Below, in pieces: positions 1 to 12,696 of a stretch of 64,000 nt of DNA. Each line of letters starts with the position of its first letter. Within the stretch, counting starts at the first letter, position 1. A program made the translations under genes and the position numbers. The notes under the pieces were generated by a model. The model ran no database searches and was not told the DNA's origin. It was given only the letters and a program-made list of their open reading frames with translations. Source of the DNA: Microbacterium esteraromaticum (lineage in GTDB: Bacteria > Actinomycetota > Actinomycetes > Actinomycetales > Microbacteriaceae). The stretch spans positions 62,001-126,000 of the forward strand of contig NZ_JAEMWU010000001.1 in the NCBI RefSeq assembly GCF_017303215.1, in the 5' to 3' direction.

Positions 1-304
1 GCACCTCTGCGGTCAGCGTGAGGTCGGCGCCGCGCAGATCCTCATCGACGACGTGCACGGCAGATGCCGCGCCGATCGCCAGGGCACGACGCACGGATGC
101 TGTCGACGACTCCGGCGCCATCGAGAGGGCGACCACCTCGGTGCCGGCGTTCTTGTCGGCGTACGAGAGCGCGGCTTCGAGAGCACGCTCGGTGATCTCA
201 TCCAGTACGACATCACCCGAACGATCAGCCAGTCCCGTCTCGAGATCGAGCTTTCGGTCACCGTAGGTGTCTGGCACTTCTTTCACCAGGACATAGATCT
301 TCAT
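1..304 (-). CDS. etfB: Electron transfer flavoprotein beta subunit, 5' part only
   Basis: The first 101 codons of a minus-strand gene run off the left edge. The protein opens MKIYVLVKEVPDTYGDRKLD, the typical N-terminus of ETF beta/FixA, followed by the nucleotide-binding alpha/beta fold segment (GTEVVALSMAP, ALAIGAASAVHVVDEDL). ETF is the soluble electron carrier that takes electrons from acyl-CoA dehydrogenases and passes them to the quinone pool through ETF:quinone oxidoreductase. The ATG is preceded by a strong AAGGAGG ribosome site. An etfA gene would be expected just beyond the left edge. The acyl-CoA dehydrogenase at 3380-4576 is a likely client. Recognition is from sequence; the rest of the gene is not visible. 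Confidence 0.9.
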   Translation of the reverse strand, partial: MKIYVLVKEVPDTYGDRKLDLETGLADRSGDVVLDEITERALEAALSYADKNAGTEVVALSMAPESSTASVRRALAIGAASAVHVVDEDLRGADLTLTAEV

Positions 305-418
305 CGAGCCTCCTTACGCCGGATTCGAGTCTACCTGCGAGCGTACCTGAGATTCAGTTCCGCAGCCGGTGAAATTGAGTATCAGCCAGACTCGATGGCG
401 ACCCGATACCGTGGCTCT

Positions 419-955
419 ATGGCCCGCCCCCGCCCTCTTCCCATCGATCCGCTCGCCGAGGCGAAGCGGCAATGGCTCGCGCACGGCTGGAACGATGCCG
501 CCGAGGGCATGGCCGTGGTCACCTCGATCATGCGCGCCCAGCAGCTGCTGCTCGCACGAGTGGATGCGGCACTCAAGCCCTTCGGCGTGACCTTCGCGCG
601 CTACGAGGTGCTGCGTCTGCTCGCCTTCAGTCGCACGGGCACCCTGCCGCTGTCGAGCGTCGTGGCCAGGCTGCAGGTGCACGCTACGAGCCTGACGAGC
701 ACGGCCGAGCGCCTCGTGCGCGACGGCCTGGTGCGCCGTGATCCGCACCCGCACGATGGCCGCGCCGCACTGCTGACCCTCACCGATGCCGGCCGCGATC
801 TCGTCGAGCGTGCCACTGCCGCACTGAACACCGAGGTGTTCTCCTCGCCCGGGCTGGCCGCCGACGATGCCAAGGAACTGGTCGGCATCGTCGCGCGACT
901 GCGCAAGAACGCCGGCGACTTCACCGACCCGCGCCCGCTGCCCGAGCCACTCTGA
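419..955 (+). CDS. MarR-family transcriptional regulator
   Basis: This 178-residue protein has a winged-helix DNA-binding core. LPLSSVVARLQVHATSLTST is the helix-turn-helix, and the wing region reads RRDPHPHDGRAALLTLTDAG, the D-x-R wing typical of MarR. MarR proteins bind as dimers and usually repress neighbouring genes until a small phenolic or acyl ligand binds. The gene is divergent from etfB with about 115 bases between them, so it may control it; that is inference. The ATG at 419 was chosen because the conserved region begins soon after; an in-frame ATG at 395 would add eight residues. It ends in front of a palindromic repeat shared with the convergent gene at 1073. Confidence 0.85.
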   Translation: MARPRPLPIDPLAEAKRQWLAHGWNDAAEGMAVVTSIMRAQQLLLARVDAALKPFGVTFARYEVLRLLAFSRTGTLPLSSVVARLQVHATSLTSTAERLVRDGLVRRDPHPHDGRAALLTLTDAGRDLVERATAALNTEVFSSPGLAADDAKELVGIVARLRKNAGDFTDPRPLPEPL

Positions 956-992
956 GTCGCGGATCGCGGTCGCGGTCGCGGATCACACCGCC

Positions 993-1058
993 GAGAAACC
1001 ATCTGTCGTGTGAGAAACCACGTGCGACGTGGTTTCTCAAACGGGAAGTGGTTTCTCA
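993..1058. repeat. Nested inverted repeat with four GAGAAACCA copies between convergent genes
   Basis: The core GAGAAACCA occurs at 993 and 1012 in direct orientation, and its reverse complement at 1030 and 1049. The inner pair makes a perfect 13-bp stem (1011-1023 with 1027-1039) around a GCG loop; the outer pair brackets it. It lies between the 3' ends of the MarR gene and the Imm-5-like gene, so a bidirectional terminator is the simplest role. No T-run follows on either strand. The A/T-rich core is unlike the surrounding GC-rich DNA. Confidence 0.75.
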
Positions 1059-1072
1059 CCGGAAGGGTGCGC

Positions 1073-1522
1073 TCAGTCGCCCTCGTACACGTACTGGTCG
1101 AACCGCTCAGGCACACGCTGACGCTGCCAGGCGAGCTCCTCGTCGCGCCGCTCACGGTCGCCGGGGAACGCCTTGGCCGTGTACCGCGGCACCTGGCGGG
1201 CGTGCCCGGCCATGTGCGCGACGGCCGCGGCCTGCCCGCACACCCGCGCCGCGGCGATGGCCGACGCCTCAGACGCCTCGCGCGCGGCCGCGTGGCTACC
1301 GAACGACCGCTCGCGCACCTCGTCGATCGCGAGTTCTCCGCGGATGAACGCCTGCGCCGCGTCGAGCGCCTCGCGAGGTCTGAGGTCGTCGGGCCGTTCT
1401 TCGAGGAAGAACGGCAGCATCCGCTCTGCGCACGCCACGGTCCATTCCACCAGCTCGCGGCGGTCGTGCTCGGAGAGTCTGAGGTCTGCGTCGTCGGGCT
1501 GGCTGTTCACGGTCGATCTCAT
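1073..1522 (-). CDS. Putative immunity protein (Imm-5-like domain)
   Basis: This 149-residue, mostly helical acidic protein has the pattern [20 protein letters not shown], then [18 protein letters not shown], an Ala-rich centre, and a C-terminal [10 protein letters not shown] segment. The whole matches the family usually annotated as putative immunity protein / Imm-5-like in actinobacteria. It overlaps the enoyl-CoA hydratase stop by four bases (ATGA), so it is translated as the last gene of the valine-catabolism operon. No toxin-like partner lies beside it. The immunity label rests on family resemblance only; a role in metabolism is equally open. It was named from residue pattern, not from a search. 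Confidence 0.65.
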   Translation of the reverse strand: MRSTVNSQPDDADLRLSEHDRRELVEWTVACAERMLPFFLEERPDDLRPREALDAAQAFIRGELAIDEVRERSFGSHAAAREASEASAIAAARVCGQAAAVAHMAGHARQVPRYTAKAFPGDRERRDEELAWQRQRVPERFDQYVYEGD

Positions 1523-2310
1523 CGGTGCTGGAAGTGAGGGGGGCGCTTCTGTCGAAAAGCGGCCATCCCCTCCTTCTGATCTGCGGTGTCGAACAGTGCG
1601 GCGAACTGCTGCTTCTCGACGGCAAGTCCCGCCTCGAGGGTCGTCTCCATGGCAGCATCCAGCGTCGCCTTCGCCGCGTACAGCGACGGCAGCGACTTCG
1701 ACGCGATCGTCTCGGCGAGCGTCGTCGCCTCGGCGAGCAGATCGGATGCCGGAACCACGCGCGACACGAGGCCGATGCGTTCGGCCTCGTCGGCCGCGAT
1801 CATGCGTCCCGACAGAATCAGTTCGGCGGCCTTGTAGTACCCGACCGCGCGGATGAGGCGCTGGGTGCCGCCCATGCCCGGCACGACACCGAGGTTGATC
1901 TCGGGCTGACCGAAGCGTGCCGAGTCGGCGGCGAGGATGATGTCGCACATCATCGCCAGTTCGCATCCGCCGCCGAGCGCGTACCCCGAGACGGCGGCGA
2001 TCACCGGCGTGCGGACGGCCGCGAAGCGGGTCCAGGCGCCGAAGTGGTCGGTGTCGAGCATCTCGGATGCCGTCTTCGACTCCATCTCTTTGATGTCGGC
2101 CCCGGCGGCGAACGCCTTCTCGGATCCGGTGACGACGATCGCGCCGATCTCATCGCTGGCGTCGAAGATCTCGGCAGCTGCGGCCACTTCTTCGGACACG
2201 AGGCCGTTGAGGGCGTTGAGCGCCTCGGGCCTGTTGAGGGTGATCCAGCCCACCCGTCCTCGCTGTTCGACGATGATCGTCTCGTACTCGGCGACGTTTC
2301 CTTCAGGCAT
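1519..2310 (-). CDS. Enoyl-CoA hydratase
   Basis: This 263-residue crotonase-fold protein has the oxyanion-hole segments [11 protein letters not shown] and [16 protein letters not shown], and the catalytic glutamate region [19 protein letters not shown]. The second glutamate (E in GQPEINLG) is kept, so it should be an active hydratase adding water to 2-enoyl-CoA. Downstream of mmsB and an isobutyryl-type acyl-CoA dehydrogenase, the likely substrate is methacrylyl-CoA or a short branched enoyl-CoA (inference). Start is the ATG at 2310 behind GGAGGG. A nested palindrome (2399-2463) separates it from mmsB, so it may have separate mRNA ends. No separate 3-hydroxyisobutyryl-CoA hydrolase is seen here. 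Confidence 0.92.
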   Translation of the reverse strand: MPEGNVAEYETIIVEQRGRVGWITLNRPEALNALNGLVSEEVAAAAEIFDASDEIGAIVVTGSEKAFAAGADIKEMESKTASEMLDTDHFGAWTRFAAVRTPVIAAVSGYALGGGCELAMMCDIILAADSARFGQPEINLGVVPGMGGTQRLIRAVGYYKAAELILSGRMIAADEAERIGLVSRVVPASDLLAEATTLAETIASKSLPSLYAAKATLDAAMETTLEAGLAVEKQQFAALFDTADQKEGMAAFRQKRPPHFQHR

Positions 2311-2398
2311 TTGCGCTCCCTCCGCCGCGTCCCTGCGGCGCTTCCAGTATCTCAGTCCCTCGCGCCCCCGCGCGCACTCCGCCCTCCCCACATGACTC

Positions 2399-2463
2399 CC
2401 GTCTATTCGTCACAAACCCCGGCTATTCGGCCCGAATAGGGGCGTTCTGTGACGAATAGACGG
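2399..2463. repeat. Nested inverted repeat with four CTATTCG cores between mmsB and enoyl-CoA hydratase
   Basis: An outer perfect 16-bp stem (2399-2414 with 2448-2463) encloses an inner 7-bp stem (2423-2429 with 2433-2439). Both arms carry CTATTCG, so the core appears twice direct and twice inverted, the same layout as the element at 993-1058 but with another sequence. It sits in the 170-base gap downstream of mmsB. It could end or stabilise the upstream mRNA. Confidence 0.75.
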
Positions 2464-2480
2464 ATGCCACGGGGGGCGGG

Positions 2481-3383
2481 TCAGGAGTCGGTGGCTCGGA
2501 TGTCGGTGATGATGCCCGAGAAGTCCCGGGCGGCGCCGTCGCCGGCCGCGAACGCAGCATAGATCTGCTGGGCGAGGCGGCCCATCCTGGCATCCGTCGA
2601 GGTCTGCTCGATCGCCTGAAGCGCCAGCCCCAGGTCTTTGGCCATCAGCGCGCCCGCGAAACCCGGCTGGTAGTCGCGGTTCGCCGGGCTCGTCGGCACC
2701 GGACCCGGCACCGGGCAGTTCGTCGTGATCGACCAGCACTGCCCCGACGCCTGCGAGACGACGTCGAACAGCGCCTGGTGCTCCAGCCCCAGCCGCTCGC
2801 CCAGCACGAACGCCTCGGCGACGGCGATCTGCGACACCGCGAGCACCATGTTGTTGCAGACCTTCGCGGCCTGCCCCAGCCCCGGCCCACCGCAGTGCAC
2901 GATGCGCTTGCCCATCGCCTCCAGCAGCGGCAGCGCGTCGGCGAAATCGGCATCCGACCCGCCGACCATGAACGCGAGGGTGCCGTTCTCGGCGCCGACC
3001 ACGCCGCCCGAGACCGGCGCGTCGATGTTCCGGTGGCCGGCGGCGAGCGCCAGCTCGTGCGCGGTGCGAGCCTCATCGACGGCGATGGTCGACGATTCGA
3101 TGAACAGCGTGCCCGGCGCGGCAGCGGCGAGCAGCTCGTCCTGATAGGCGGCGATCACGTGCCGCCCGGCGGGGAACATCGTGATGACGACGTCGGCGCC
3201 GGCGACAGCATCCGCACCACTGTCCGCGACCGGGATGCCCGCATCACGCGCGGCGTCGACCGCGGCGGGCACCAGGTCGAACCCGTGCACGTCGTGCCCG
3301 GCCTTCACGAGGTTGAGCGCCATCGGCAGGCCCATGTGGCCGAGGCCGAGAAAGGCGACCTTCTTCGATGCCGACGCGGTCAT
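2481..3383 (-). CDS. mmsB: 3-hydroxyisobutyrate dehydrogenase
   Basis: This 300-residue NAD-dependent beta-hydroxyacid dehydrogenase oxidises 3-hydroxyisobutyrate to methylmalonate semialdehyde in valine catabolism. The N-terminal Rossmann motif is VAFLGLGHMGLPMALNLVKA. The substrate-binding signature is DAPVSGGVVGAENGTLAFMVGG, and the catalytic-lysine region is GQAAKVCNNMVL. All are intact and the length is standard. Its ATG overlaps the stop of the acyl-CoA dehydrogenase by four bases, so the two are translationally coupled. The product is the substrate of MmsA, encoded upstream in the same operon. Confidence 0.94.
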   Translation of the reverse strand: MTASASKKVAFLGLGHMGLPMALNLVKAGHDVHGFDLVPAAVDAARDAGIPVADSGADAVAGADVVITMFPAGRHVIAAYQDELLAAAAPGTLFIESSTIAVDEARTAHELALAAGHRNIDAPVSGGVVGAENGTLAFMVGGSDADFADALPLLEAMGKRIVHCGGPGLGQAAKVCNNMVLAVSQIAVAEAFVLGERLGLEHQALFDVVSQASGQCWSITTNCPVPGPVPTSPANRDYQPGFAGALMAKDLGLALQAIEQTSTDARMGRLAQQIYAAFAAGDGAARDFSGIITDIRATDS

Positions 3384-4576
3384 GAGGCGCTCCGCGCCTG
3401 AGCCCGCTGCTGCGAGGCCGAACCCGCAGGACGCAGCATCTCGCGTCCGACGATGAGTCGCATGATCTCGTTCGTCCCTTCCAGGATCTGGTGCACACGC
3501 AGGTCGCGCACGACCTTCTCGATCCCGTAGTCCTGAAGGTACCCGTAGCCGCCGTGCAGCTGAAGGGCCCGATTGGCGACGTCGAAGCCGGCGTCGGTGG
3601 CGAAGCGCTTGGCCATGGCGCAGCGCATCGTGGCATCCGGCGCCTTCTCATCGACCGCCTGCGCACCATCGCGCACCATCAGGCGCGCGGCCTGCAGGTC
3701 GGTGCGCATATCGGCGATTGCGAACAGGATCGACTGCTTCTCGGCGAGCGGCTCGCCGAAGGCGACGCGCTCGTGCACGTACTGCACGGCCCGTTCAAGC
3801 GCCCACTGCGCGCCGCCCAGCGAGCAGGCGGCGATGTTGAGCCGGCCACCGTTGAGCGCCGACATCGCGATCGCGAATCCTCGCCCCTCGTCGCCGAGCA
3901 TCGCCGATGCCGGCACCCGCACACCGTCGAGGATCACCGGACGGGTCGGCTGCGCGTGCCAGCCCATCTTCTTCTCGTGCGCGCCGAAGCTCAGGCCGTC
4001 GGCATCGCCCGGCACGAGGAAGGCGCTGATGCCCTTGGCGCCCGGCTCGCCGGTGCGGGCCATCACCACGTACACGCCGGCCTCGCCCGCGCCCGAGATG
4101 AACTGCTTCACGCCCGTGATCAGGTAGTCGTCACCGTCGCGCGTCGCGCTGGTGGTGATGTTGGCGGCATCCGACCCGGCGCCAGGCTCGGTCAGGCAGT
4201 AACCGCCGAACTGTTCCATCGCGGTGAGCTGCGGGAGCCACTGTGCGCGCTGGGCGTCGTCACCGTAGGTGTCGATCATCCAGGCGACCATGTTGTGGAT
4301 CGAGATGTACGCGGCCACGGCCGGGTCGCCCTTGGCGAGTTCCTCGAAGATCGCCACGGTGTCGATGCGGCCGAGGCCCGTGCCGCCGAAATCCTCGCGG
4401 ACGTAGATGCCGCCGAGCCCCAGCTCACCGGCCCGGTGCAGCGACTCCCGCGGGAAGATGTGCTTCTCGTCGCGCTCAGCGGCGTGCGGCGCCAGCTCGG
4501 TTTCGGTGAACTCGCGCACGGCGTCGAGGATCGCCTCGCGCTCTTCGGCGGTGACGGAGGTGTTGATCATGGTCAT
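3380..4576 (-). CDS. Acyl-CoA dehydrogenase, likely isobutyryl-CoA dehydrogenase
   Basis: This 398-residue acyl-CoA dehydrogenase has the usual three domains: an N-terminal helical domain, a middle beta domain with CLTEPGAGSDAANITTSA and the second signature region, and a C-terminal helical domain with QLHGGYGYLQDYGIEKVVRD. The catalytic base is the glutamate in ILEGTNEIMRL. It would oxidise a short branched acyl-CoA and pass electrons to ETF; an etfB gene begins at the left edge. Placement between mmsA and mmsB points to isobutyryl-CoA (valine pathway). Substrate choice is inference from context. It begins nine bases after mmsA ends. Confidence 0.92.
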   Translation of the reverse strand: MTMINTSVTAEEREAILDAVREFTETELAPHAAERDEKHIFPRESLHRAGELGLGGIYVREDFGGTGLGRIDTVAIFEELAKGDPAVAAYISIHNMVAWMIDTYGDDAQRAQWLPQLTAMEQFGGYCLTEPGAGSDAANITTSATRDGDDYLITGVKQFISGAGEAGVYVVMARTGEPGAKGISAFLVPGDADGLSFGAHEKKMGWHAQPTRPVILDGVRVPASAMLGDEGRGFAIAMSALNGGRLNIAACSLGGAQWALERAVQYVHERVAFGEPLAEKQSILFAIADMRTDLQAARLMVRDGAQAVDEKAPDATMRCAMAKRFATDAGFDVANRALQLHGGYGYLQDYGIEKVVRDLRVHQILEGTNEIMRLIVGREMLRPAGSASQQRAQARSAS

Positions 4577-4585
4577 CGTGTGTTC

Positions 4586-6088
<1,503 letters not shown>

Positions 6089-6138
6089 TGTGCTGACTCT
6101 CCTCTGTGCCTTCTTTGGCACAGTGTCATGATACTCGG

Positions 6139-6182
6139 CCCTCAGTGGATTTACTAGGGAGCCCTAGTAAATCCACTGAGGG
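6139..6182. repeat. Perfect 21-bp inverted repeat upstream of mmsA
   Basis: The arms 6139-6159 and 6162-6182 are exact reverse complements separated by two bases. Each arm carries the A/T-rich GGATTTACTAGGG, out of character for the region. It lies between the 3' end of the 6229-6672 gene and the mmsA leader, both minus strand. It may end the upstream transcript, form a cruciform, or act as an operator. No T-run follows on the minus strand. Confidence 0.8.
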
Positions 6183-6228
6183 CGCTCCCTCGACGTTCAG
6201 CGGGCCTCCGATTGAGAGGCCGTCCGAC

Positions 6229-6672
6229 TCAGACGTAGTCGTCAGGATGCATCTGCCGGACACCCCGCTCGAACAGCGTGAACTGCGCCCGGAGCGGGAC
6301 GTCGAGCGCCTCAGCCTGCTCGGCCATCGCACGCGCCCAGGCACGGTCGATCTCGCGCGGCTCTTGCAGTCCGGGGTGCTCCCACACCAGCACGACCTGG
6401 GCGTTGCCGGTCATCTCGCGCATGGACCCGATGCGGTGCATGAGCAGATGCCCGTGCGATACCTCACCGAGGTCGTCGACGCGCACGCTCTCGCCCGGAT
6501 CCTCTGGATAGTCGGCCATCGGCATGAGCGGATCGCCGAGGCAGCCGCGCTCGTCGATGAACAGCAGCCAGAACTGTCGCTGGTTCGCTTGGCGCAGGAG
6601 CAGCTCGATCATGTCGCGCAGTTGGTCGTCGGTGTGCAGCACGCGGTCTCGCGGCGATTGCTGAGTTTCCAT
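6229..6672 (-). CDS. Conserved hypothetical protein
   Basis: This 147-residue protein has no fold I can name with confidence. It opens METQQSPRDRVLHTDDQLRD, followed by an alternating pattern of helices and hydrophobic strands (RQFWLLFIDERG, AQVVLVWEHPG) and a C-terminal stretch RAQFTLFERGVRQMHPDD. No signal peptide or membrane segment is seen, so it should be cytoplasmic. I recognise it only as the sort of protein found in other Microbacteriaceae. The start is uncertain: the ATG at 6672 has a weak ribosome site, and an in-frame ATG at 6723 would extend it. Codon use is normal for the region, supporting a real gene. Confidence 0.65.
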   Translation of the reverse strand: METQQSPRDRVLHTDDQLRDMIELLLRQANQRQFWLLFIDERGCLGDPLMPMADYPEDPGESVRVDDLGEVSHGHLLMHRIGSMREMTGNAQVVLVWEHPGLQEPREIDRAWARAMAEQAEALDVPLRAQFTLFERGVRQMHPDDYV

Positions 6673-6914
6673 GCGCACCACACTGTCGCGCGCGCCTCGC
6701 CCGCGTAGTCGGATTCGCCTCATTGTGGACAACTCTTCGGAACCGCCCGCCTGTGCACGAAGACTCGTCAGGAGTTCGCCCACCGTACACCCACCGGCCA
6801 CCTGCGCCCTCTAGAAAAGAACCCGCGCGACGGAAGACAGATCGGAATCGGGTGTCGTCGGAACTCGCGCCGCGGTGAGTGCGGTCGCAGCCTCCCGCCG
6901 CGGTCTCAGACCGC

Positions 6915-6948
6915 GAGACCCCCGCCGAATCGGGTCGGCGGGGGTCTC
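6915..6948 (-). terminator. Hairpin terminator after ppsA; gap 6673-6973 otherwise empty
   Basis: A perfect 14-bp GC-rich stem (GAGACCCCCGCCGA at 6915-6928 with its complement at 6935-6948) and a six-base loop lie 26 bases beyond the ppsA stop. No clear U-tract follows, which is common in actinobacteria. The rest of the 300-base gap holds no gene I can support; it probably contains the promoter of the 6229-6672 gene, but no convincing -35/-10 pair was seen. Confidence 0.75.
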
Positions 6949-6973
6949 TTCCGTCTCAGGAATCGGATGCCGG

Positions 6974-9361
<2,388 letters not shown>

Positions 9362-9383
9362 AGCGCTGCTACTTTCGCTCGGG

Positions 9384-10244
9384 TCACGCACGCAGCTTCA
9401 TGGTCTGCATGATGACCGCGGACATCTCCTCGACGCTTTTTGTCGAGGAGTTCAGGAACGGGATTCGGTGTCGGCGGTAGAGGTCTTCGGCGCGGCGCAG
9501 CTCGAGCGTGCACTGCTCGAGGCTGGAGTAGCGCGAGCTGGGGCGGCGCTCGTGGCGCACCTGGCTCAGGCGCAGCGGCGTCGTGGTGAGCCCGAAGCAG
9601 CGCGGGCCGTACTTCGCGATCGGACGCGGCAGCGCCTCGCTGCCGAAGTCGTCGTCGGTGAGCGGGTAGTTCGCGACGCGCAGCCCGTGCTGCAGGGCGA
9701 GATACATCGTGGTGGGCGTCTTGCCGCAGCGTGACGGCGCGATGATCACGACGTCGGCCTGGTCGAGAGCGCGCGAACTCTGCCCGTCGTCGTGCTCGAT
9801 GGCGTACTCGACAGCACGCATGCGTGCGAAGTAGCGGTCGGTGTCGCCGAGGCCGTGGTAGTTGCCGAGTTGCTCGGAGGCCGTCACCCCGAGAGCGTTC
9901 TCGAGCTCGGTGAGGTGTCCGGCGAGCAGGTCGATGACCGTCGCGCCCGAGGCGCTGAGGATGCCGCGCAGCTGGGCGTTCTTCACAGTGATGAACAGCA
10001 GGGGGTCGTGTCCGCGCGCGACGTCGGCATCGATGCTCGCGACGACCGAGCGCGCCTCGGCGTCGGTGAGCACGAACGGGATCGTGTGCCGCAGAAAGCG
10101 GATGCCCGGAAAGTTCGCCAGCAGTGCGTTGCCGAGCGTCTCTGCGGTGACTCCGGTGCTGTCCGAGACGAAGTACGCAGCACGCGTACCGGCGACGGGC
10201 GCGGAATCAGTGGGGGGCACGTTCCCACCGTATGGAAGGAACAT
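9384..10244 (-). CDS. ppsR: PEP synthase regulatory kinase/pyrophosphorylase (DUF299)
   Basis: This 286-residue protein of the PPSR/PDRP family switches PEP synthase off and on by ADP-dependent phosphorylation and phosphate-dependent dephosphorylation of a threonine next to the catalytic histidine. The N-terminus has the family's [19 protein letters not shown]. The nucleotide-binding loop is [21 protein letters not shown], and the C-terminus carries [18 protein letters not shown]. It lies directly upstream of its target. The likely target threonine is in the ppsA motif GGRTCHAAI. An ATG at 10244 preceded by AAGGGGG is used; a GTG 27 bases later is an alternative. The leader holds a short imperfect palindrome CGTAGTTTTACG. 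Confidence 0.93.
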   Translation of the reverse strand: MFLPYGGNVPPTDSAPVAGTRAAYFVSDSTGVTAETLGNALLANFPGIRFLRHTIPFVLTDAEARSVVASIDADVARGHDPLLFITVKNAQLRGILSASGATVIDLLAGHLTELENALGVTASEQLGNYHGLGDTDRYFARMRAVEYAIEHDDGQSSRALDQADVVIIAPSRCGKTPTTMYLALQHGLRVANYPLTDDDFGSEALPRPIAKYGPRCFGLTTTPLRLSQVRHERRPSSRYSSLEQCTLELRRAEDLYRRHRIPFLNSSTKSVEEMSAVIMQTMKLRA

Positions 10245-10306
10245 GCCCCCTTACCAACGAATTCACCCGAAGGTTTTCGTAGTTTTACGATTTGTGAAGA
10301 ACTGCG

Positions 10307-11488
10307 CTACGCGAGGCGCTCCACGATCAACGCGTTGGCCATGCCGCCGCCCTCGCACATCGTCTGCAGCCCGAGCGTGCCACCCGTCTCATCGAGATGG
10401 TCGAGCAGGGTGCCGAGCAGGCGCGTGCCCGATGAGCCCAGCGCGTGCCCCAGAGCGATGGCTCCGCCGCGCGGGTTGAGCCGGTCGGGATCGGCTCCGA
10501 GCTCGGCGGCCCAGGCCAGCGGCACCGAGGCGAACGCCTCGTTGACCTCGTACGCATCGATGTCCGAGATATCGAGCCCGGCGCGCTCCAGCACCCGACG
10601 CGTCGCGGGGATCGGTCCGGTGAGCATCATCAGCGGGTCGTCCCCGACCACGTCGAAGGCGCGCAGTCGAGCCCGCGGGCGCAATCCGAGCTGCTCGGCA
10701 CGGTCGGCGCTCATCATCAATGCAGCCGAGGCCCCATCGGTGAGCGGCGACGAGTTGCCCGGCGTGATGCGCCAGTCGAGCTCGGGAAAGCGTTCGGCCA
10801 GGGCATCCGTGCGGAACGACGCCGGTAGGCCGGCGAGCTTCTCGGCTGTGGTGCCGGCCCGCACCGTCTCATCGACGCGGGCCTCCGGCGCCTCCGGAAC
10901 GGCGACCACCGTGCGGTCGAAGAACCCGTCCGCCCACGCCTGCGCCGCCCGGCGGTGCGACTCGGCGGCAAACGCGTCGAGTCGGTCGCGGTCGAAGCCC
11001 CAGCGCTGGGCGATCAGCTCGGCGCTGACGCCCTGGTTCACCAGACCCTCGGGATACCGCGCGCGCAGGCGCGGCGACATCGGCGAACCACCCGTGGCCG
11101 ACGAGCCCAACGGCACGCGGCTCATCGACTCCACTCCCCCGACGACCACGATGTCGCTCTCGCCGGCCATGATCCCGGCGGCAGCGAAGTGCACGGCCTG
11201 CTGACTCGACCCGCACTGGCGGTCGATCGTCGTCGCGGGCACGCGCTCGTCGAACCCCGCGGCGAGCACGGCCTGACGGGCGATGTTCATCGACTGGTCG
11301 CCGACCTGGCTGACGCAGCCCAGCAGCACGTCGTCGATCTGCCCCGACTCGAGGCCGTTGCGCTCGAGGATCTGCTGCAGGACGCCGGCGGCCAGATCGA
11401 CCGGATGCACGCCAGACAGCATCCCGCCAGGTTTTCCGCGCCCCACCGGGGTGCGGACCACATCGACGACGACGGCCTCGGTGCTCAT
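10307..11488 (-). CDS. Thiolase family protein (acetyl-CoA acyltransferase)
   Basis: This 393-residue thiolase has all catalytic elements: the nucleophilic cysteine C92 in TTIDRQCGSSQQAVHFA, the histidine in GGAIALGHALGSSGTR, and the second cysteine in QTMCEGGGMANALI. It would cleave 3-ketoacyl-CoA with CoA, or run the condensation backwards. It shares one base with the prpC start and closes the prpD-prpB-prpC set, an uncommon place for a thiolase. It may supply propionyl-CoA from odd-chain or branched 3-ketoacyl-CoA into the methylcitrate cycle; this is inference. Some related family members act on steroid side chains, which cannot be excluded here. Confidence 0.9.
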   Translation of the reverse strand: MSTEAVVVDVVRTPVGRGKPGGMLSGVHPVDLAAGVLQQILERNGLESGQIDDVLLGCVSQVGDQSMNIARQAVLAAGFDERVPATTIDRQCGSSQQAVHFAAAGIMAGESDIVVVGGVESMSRVPLGSSATGGSPMSPRLRARYPEGLVNQGVSAELIAQRWGFDRDRLDAFAAESHRRAAQAWADGFFDRTVVAVPEAPEARVDETVRAGTTAEKLAGLPASFRTDALAERFPELDWRITPGNSSPLTDGASAALMMSADRAEQLGLRPRARLRAFDVVGDDPLMMLTGPIPATRRVLERAGLDISDIDAYEVNEAFASVPLAWAAELGADPDRLNPRGGAIALGHALGSSGTRLLGTLLDHLDETGGTLGLQTMCEGGGMANALIVERLA

Positions 11489-12678
11489 CAGCCCGCGGCT
11501 TCCTCGGCGCGCTCCTGCACATCGATCGCCGCCGTGTCGGGCACGTACTCGGCGATGTGGCGCTCATCGACGCCGACGTAGGCCGACAGCGGGCGGATCA
11601 GCGCGTTCGAGGCCTGCTGTTCGAGGACGTGCGCGGTCCATCCGGTGATGCGCGCCGCGATGAACAACGGCGTGAAGGTGAGTGTGTCGTAGCCGATCAG
11701 GTTGTACGCCGGGCCCGACGGGTAGTCGAGGTTCGGGTAGATGCCCTTGCGCGAGACGAACTCGTTCTCGAGCGTCTCATAGAGCTCGGCGACATCGGGG
11801 CGGTCGTAGTGCGCGACGAGGGTGTCGAGCGCCGCCTTCATAGTGGGCACGCGCGAGTCGCCGCGCTTGTACACGCGGTGGCCGAAGCCCATGATCTTGC
11901 GCTTCTCGGCGAGGGCGGCATCCAGCCAGCCGACGACCTCGGAAGCCGATCCGATCTCATCGAAGATGTGCATGACGGCCTCGTTGGCACCACCGTGCAG
12001 TGGCCCCTTCAGCGCGCCGATCGCACCGACGACCGCCGAATACAGATCGCTCAGCGTCGAGGTGATCACCCGGGCGGTGAACGTCGAGGCATTGAAGGAG
12101 TGCTCTGCGTACAGGATCATCGAGCGGTTGAACGCGTCGACGACGACCGGGTCGGGCTCTTCGCCGAACGTGAGCCACAGGAAGTTCGCCGCGTAGTCGA
12201 GGTCGTCGCGCGGATCGATCATCGCCTGCCCACGGCGGCGACGCTGACCGTACGAGACGATCGCCGGCAGCACGGCGAACAGCTGCAGGCTGCGCTGCAG
12301 GTTCTGCTCGGGGGTGCCGACGGCATCGAGCACGTTCCCGGTGCCCGCGGTCTCGATCGCACCGATGACGCTGACGGCGGTGCGCACCTCGTCCATCGGG
12401 TGCGCGTCGAGCGGCAGCGCATCGATCGCCGCCTTCACCTTGGGCGCAAGCGCGCGGTGCGCGCGCTCGGTCGCGCGGAACTCGGCCAGCTGCGCCGCCG
12501 TGGGCAGCTCGCCGTGCCACAGCAGGTAGGCGACCGCCTCGAACGGCTGGGTGGCCGCGAGCTCCTGCACGGGATAGCCCCGGTACAGCAGGCTGTTGGT
12601 CTCTGGATTGACCTTGCTGATCGCCGTCACATCGGCGACGACTCCGGCCAGCCCCTTCTTGATCTCGGTCTCGCTCAT
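11488..12678 (-). CDS. prpC: 2-methylcitrate synthase
   Basis: This 396-residue citrate-synthase-fold protein condenses propionyl-CoA and oxaloacetate into 2-methylcitrate. Signature parts are ISKVNPETNSLLYRGYPVQE at the N-terminus, LKGPLHGGANEAVMHIFDEI (catalytic histidine), and MGFGHRVYKRGDSR (second histidine). The short length and lack of an N-terminal extension separate it from the long citrate synthases. Its position next to prpB and prpD fixes the methylcitrate assignment, although such enzymes often also use acetyl-CoA. It is 18 bases after prpB. Confidence 0.93.
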   Translation of the reverse strand: MSETEIKKGLAGVVADVTAISKVNPETNSLLYRGYPVQELAATQPFEAVAYLLWHGELPTAAQLAEFRATERAHRALAPKVKAAIDALPLDAHPMDEVRTAVSVIGAIETAGTGNVLDAVGTPEQNLQRSLQLFAVLPAIVSYGQRRRRGQAMIDPRDDLDYAANFLWLTFGEEPDPVVVDAFNRSMILYAEHSFNASTFTARVITSTLSDLYSAVVGAIGALKGPLHGGANEAVMHIFDEIGSASEVVGWLDAALAEKRKIMGFGHRVYKRGDSRVPTMKAALDTLVAHYDRPDVAELYETLENEFVSRKGIYPNLDYPSGPAYNLIGYDTLTFTPLFIAARITGWTAHVLEQQASNALIRPLSAYVGVDERHIAEYVPDTAAIDVQERAEEAAG

Positions 12679-12696
12679 TCCGTCACTCCCTCGTGT

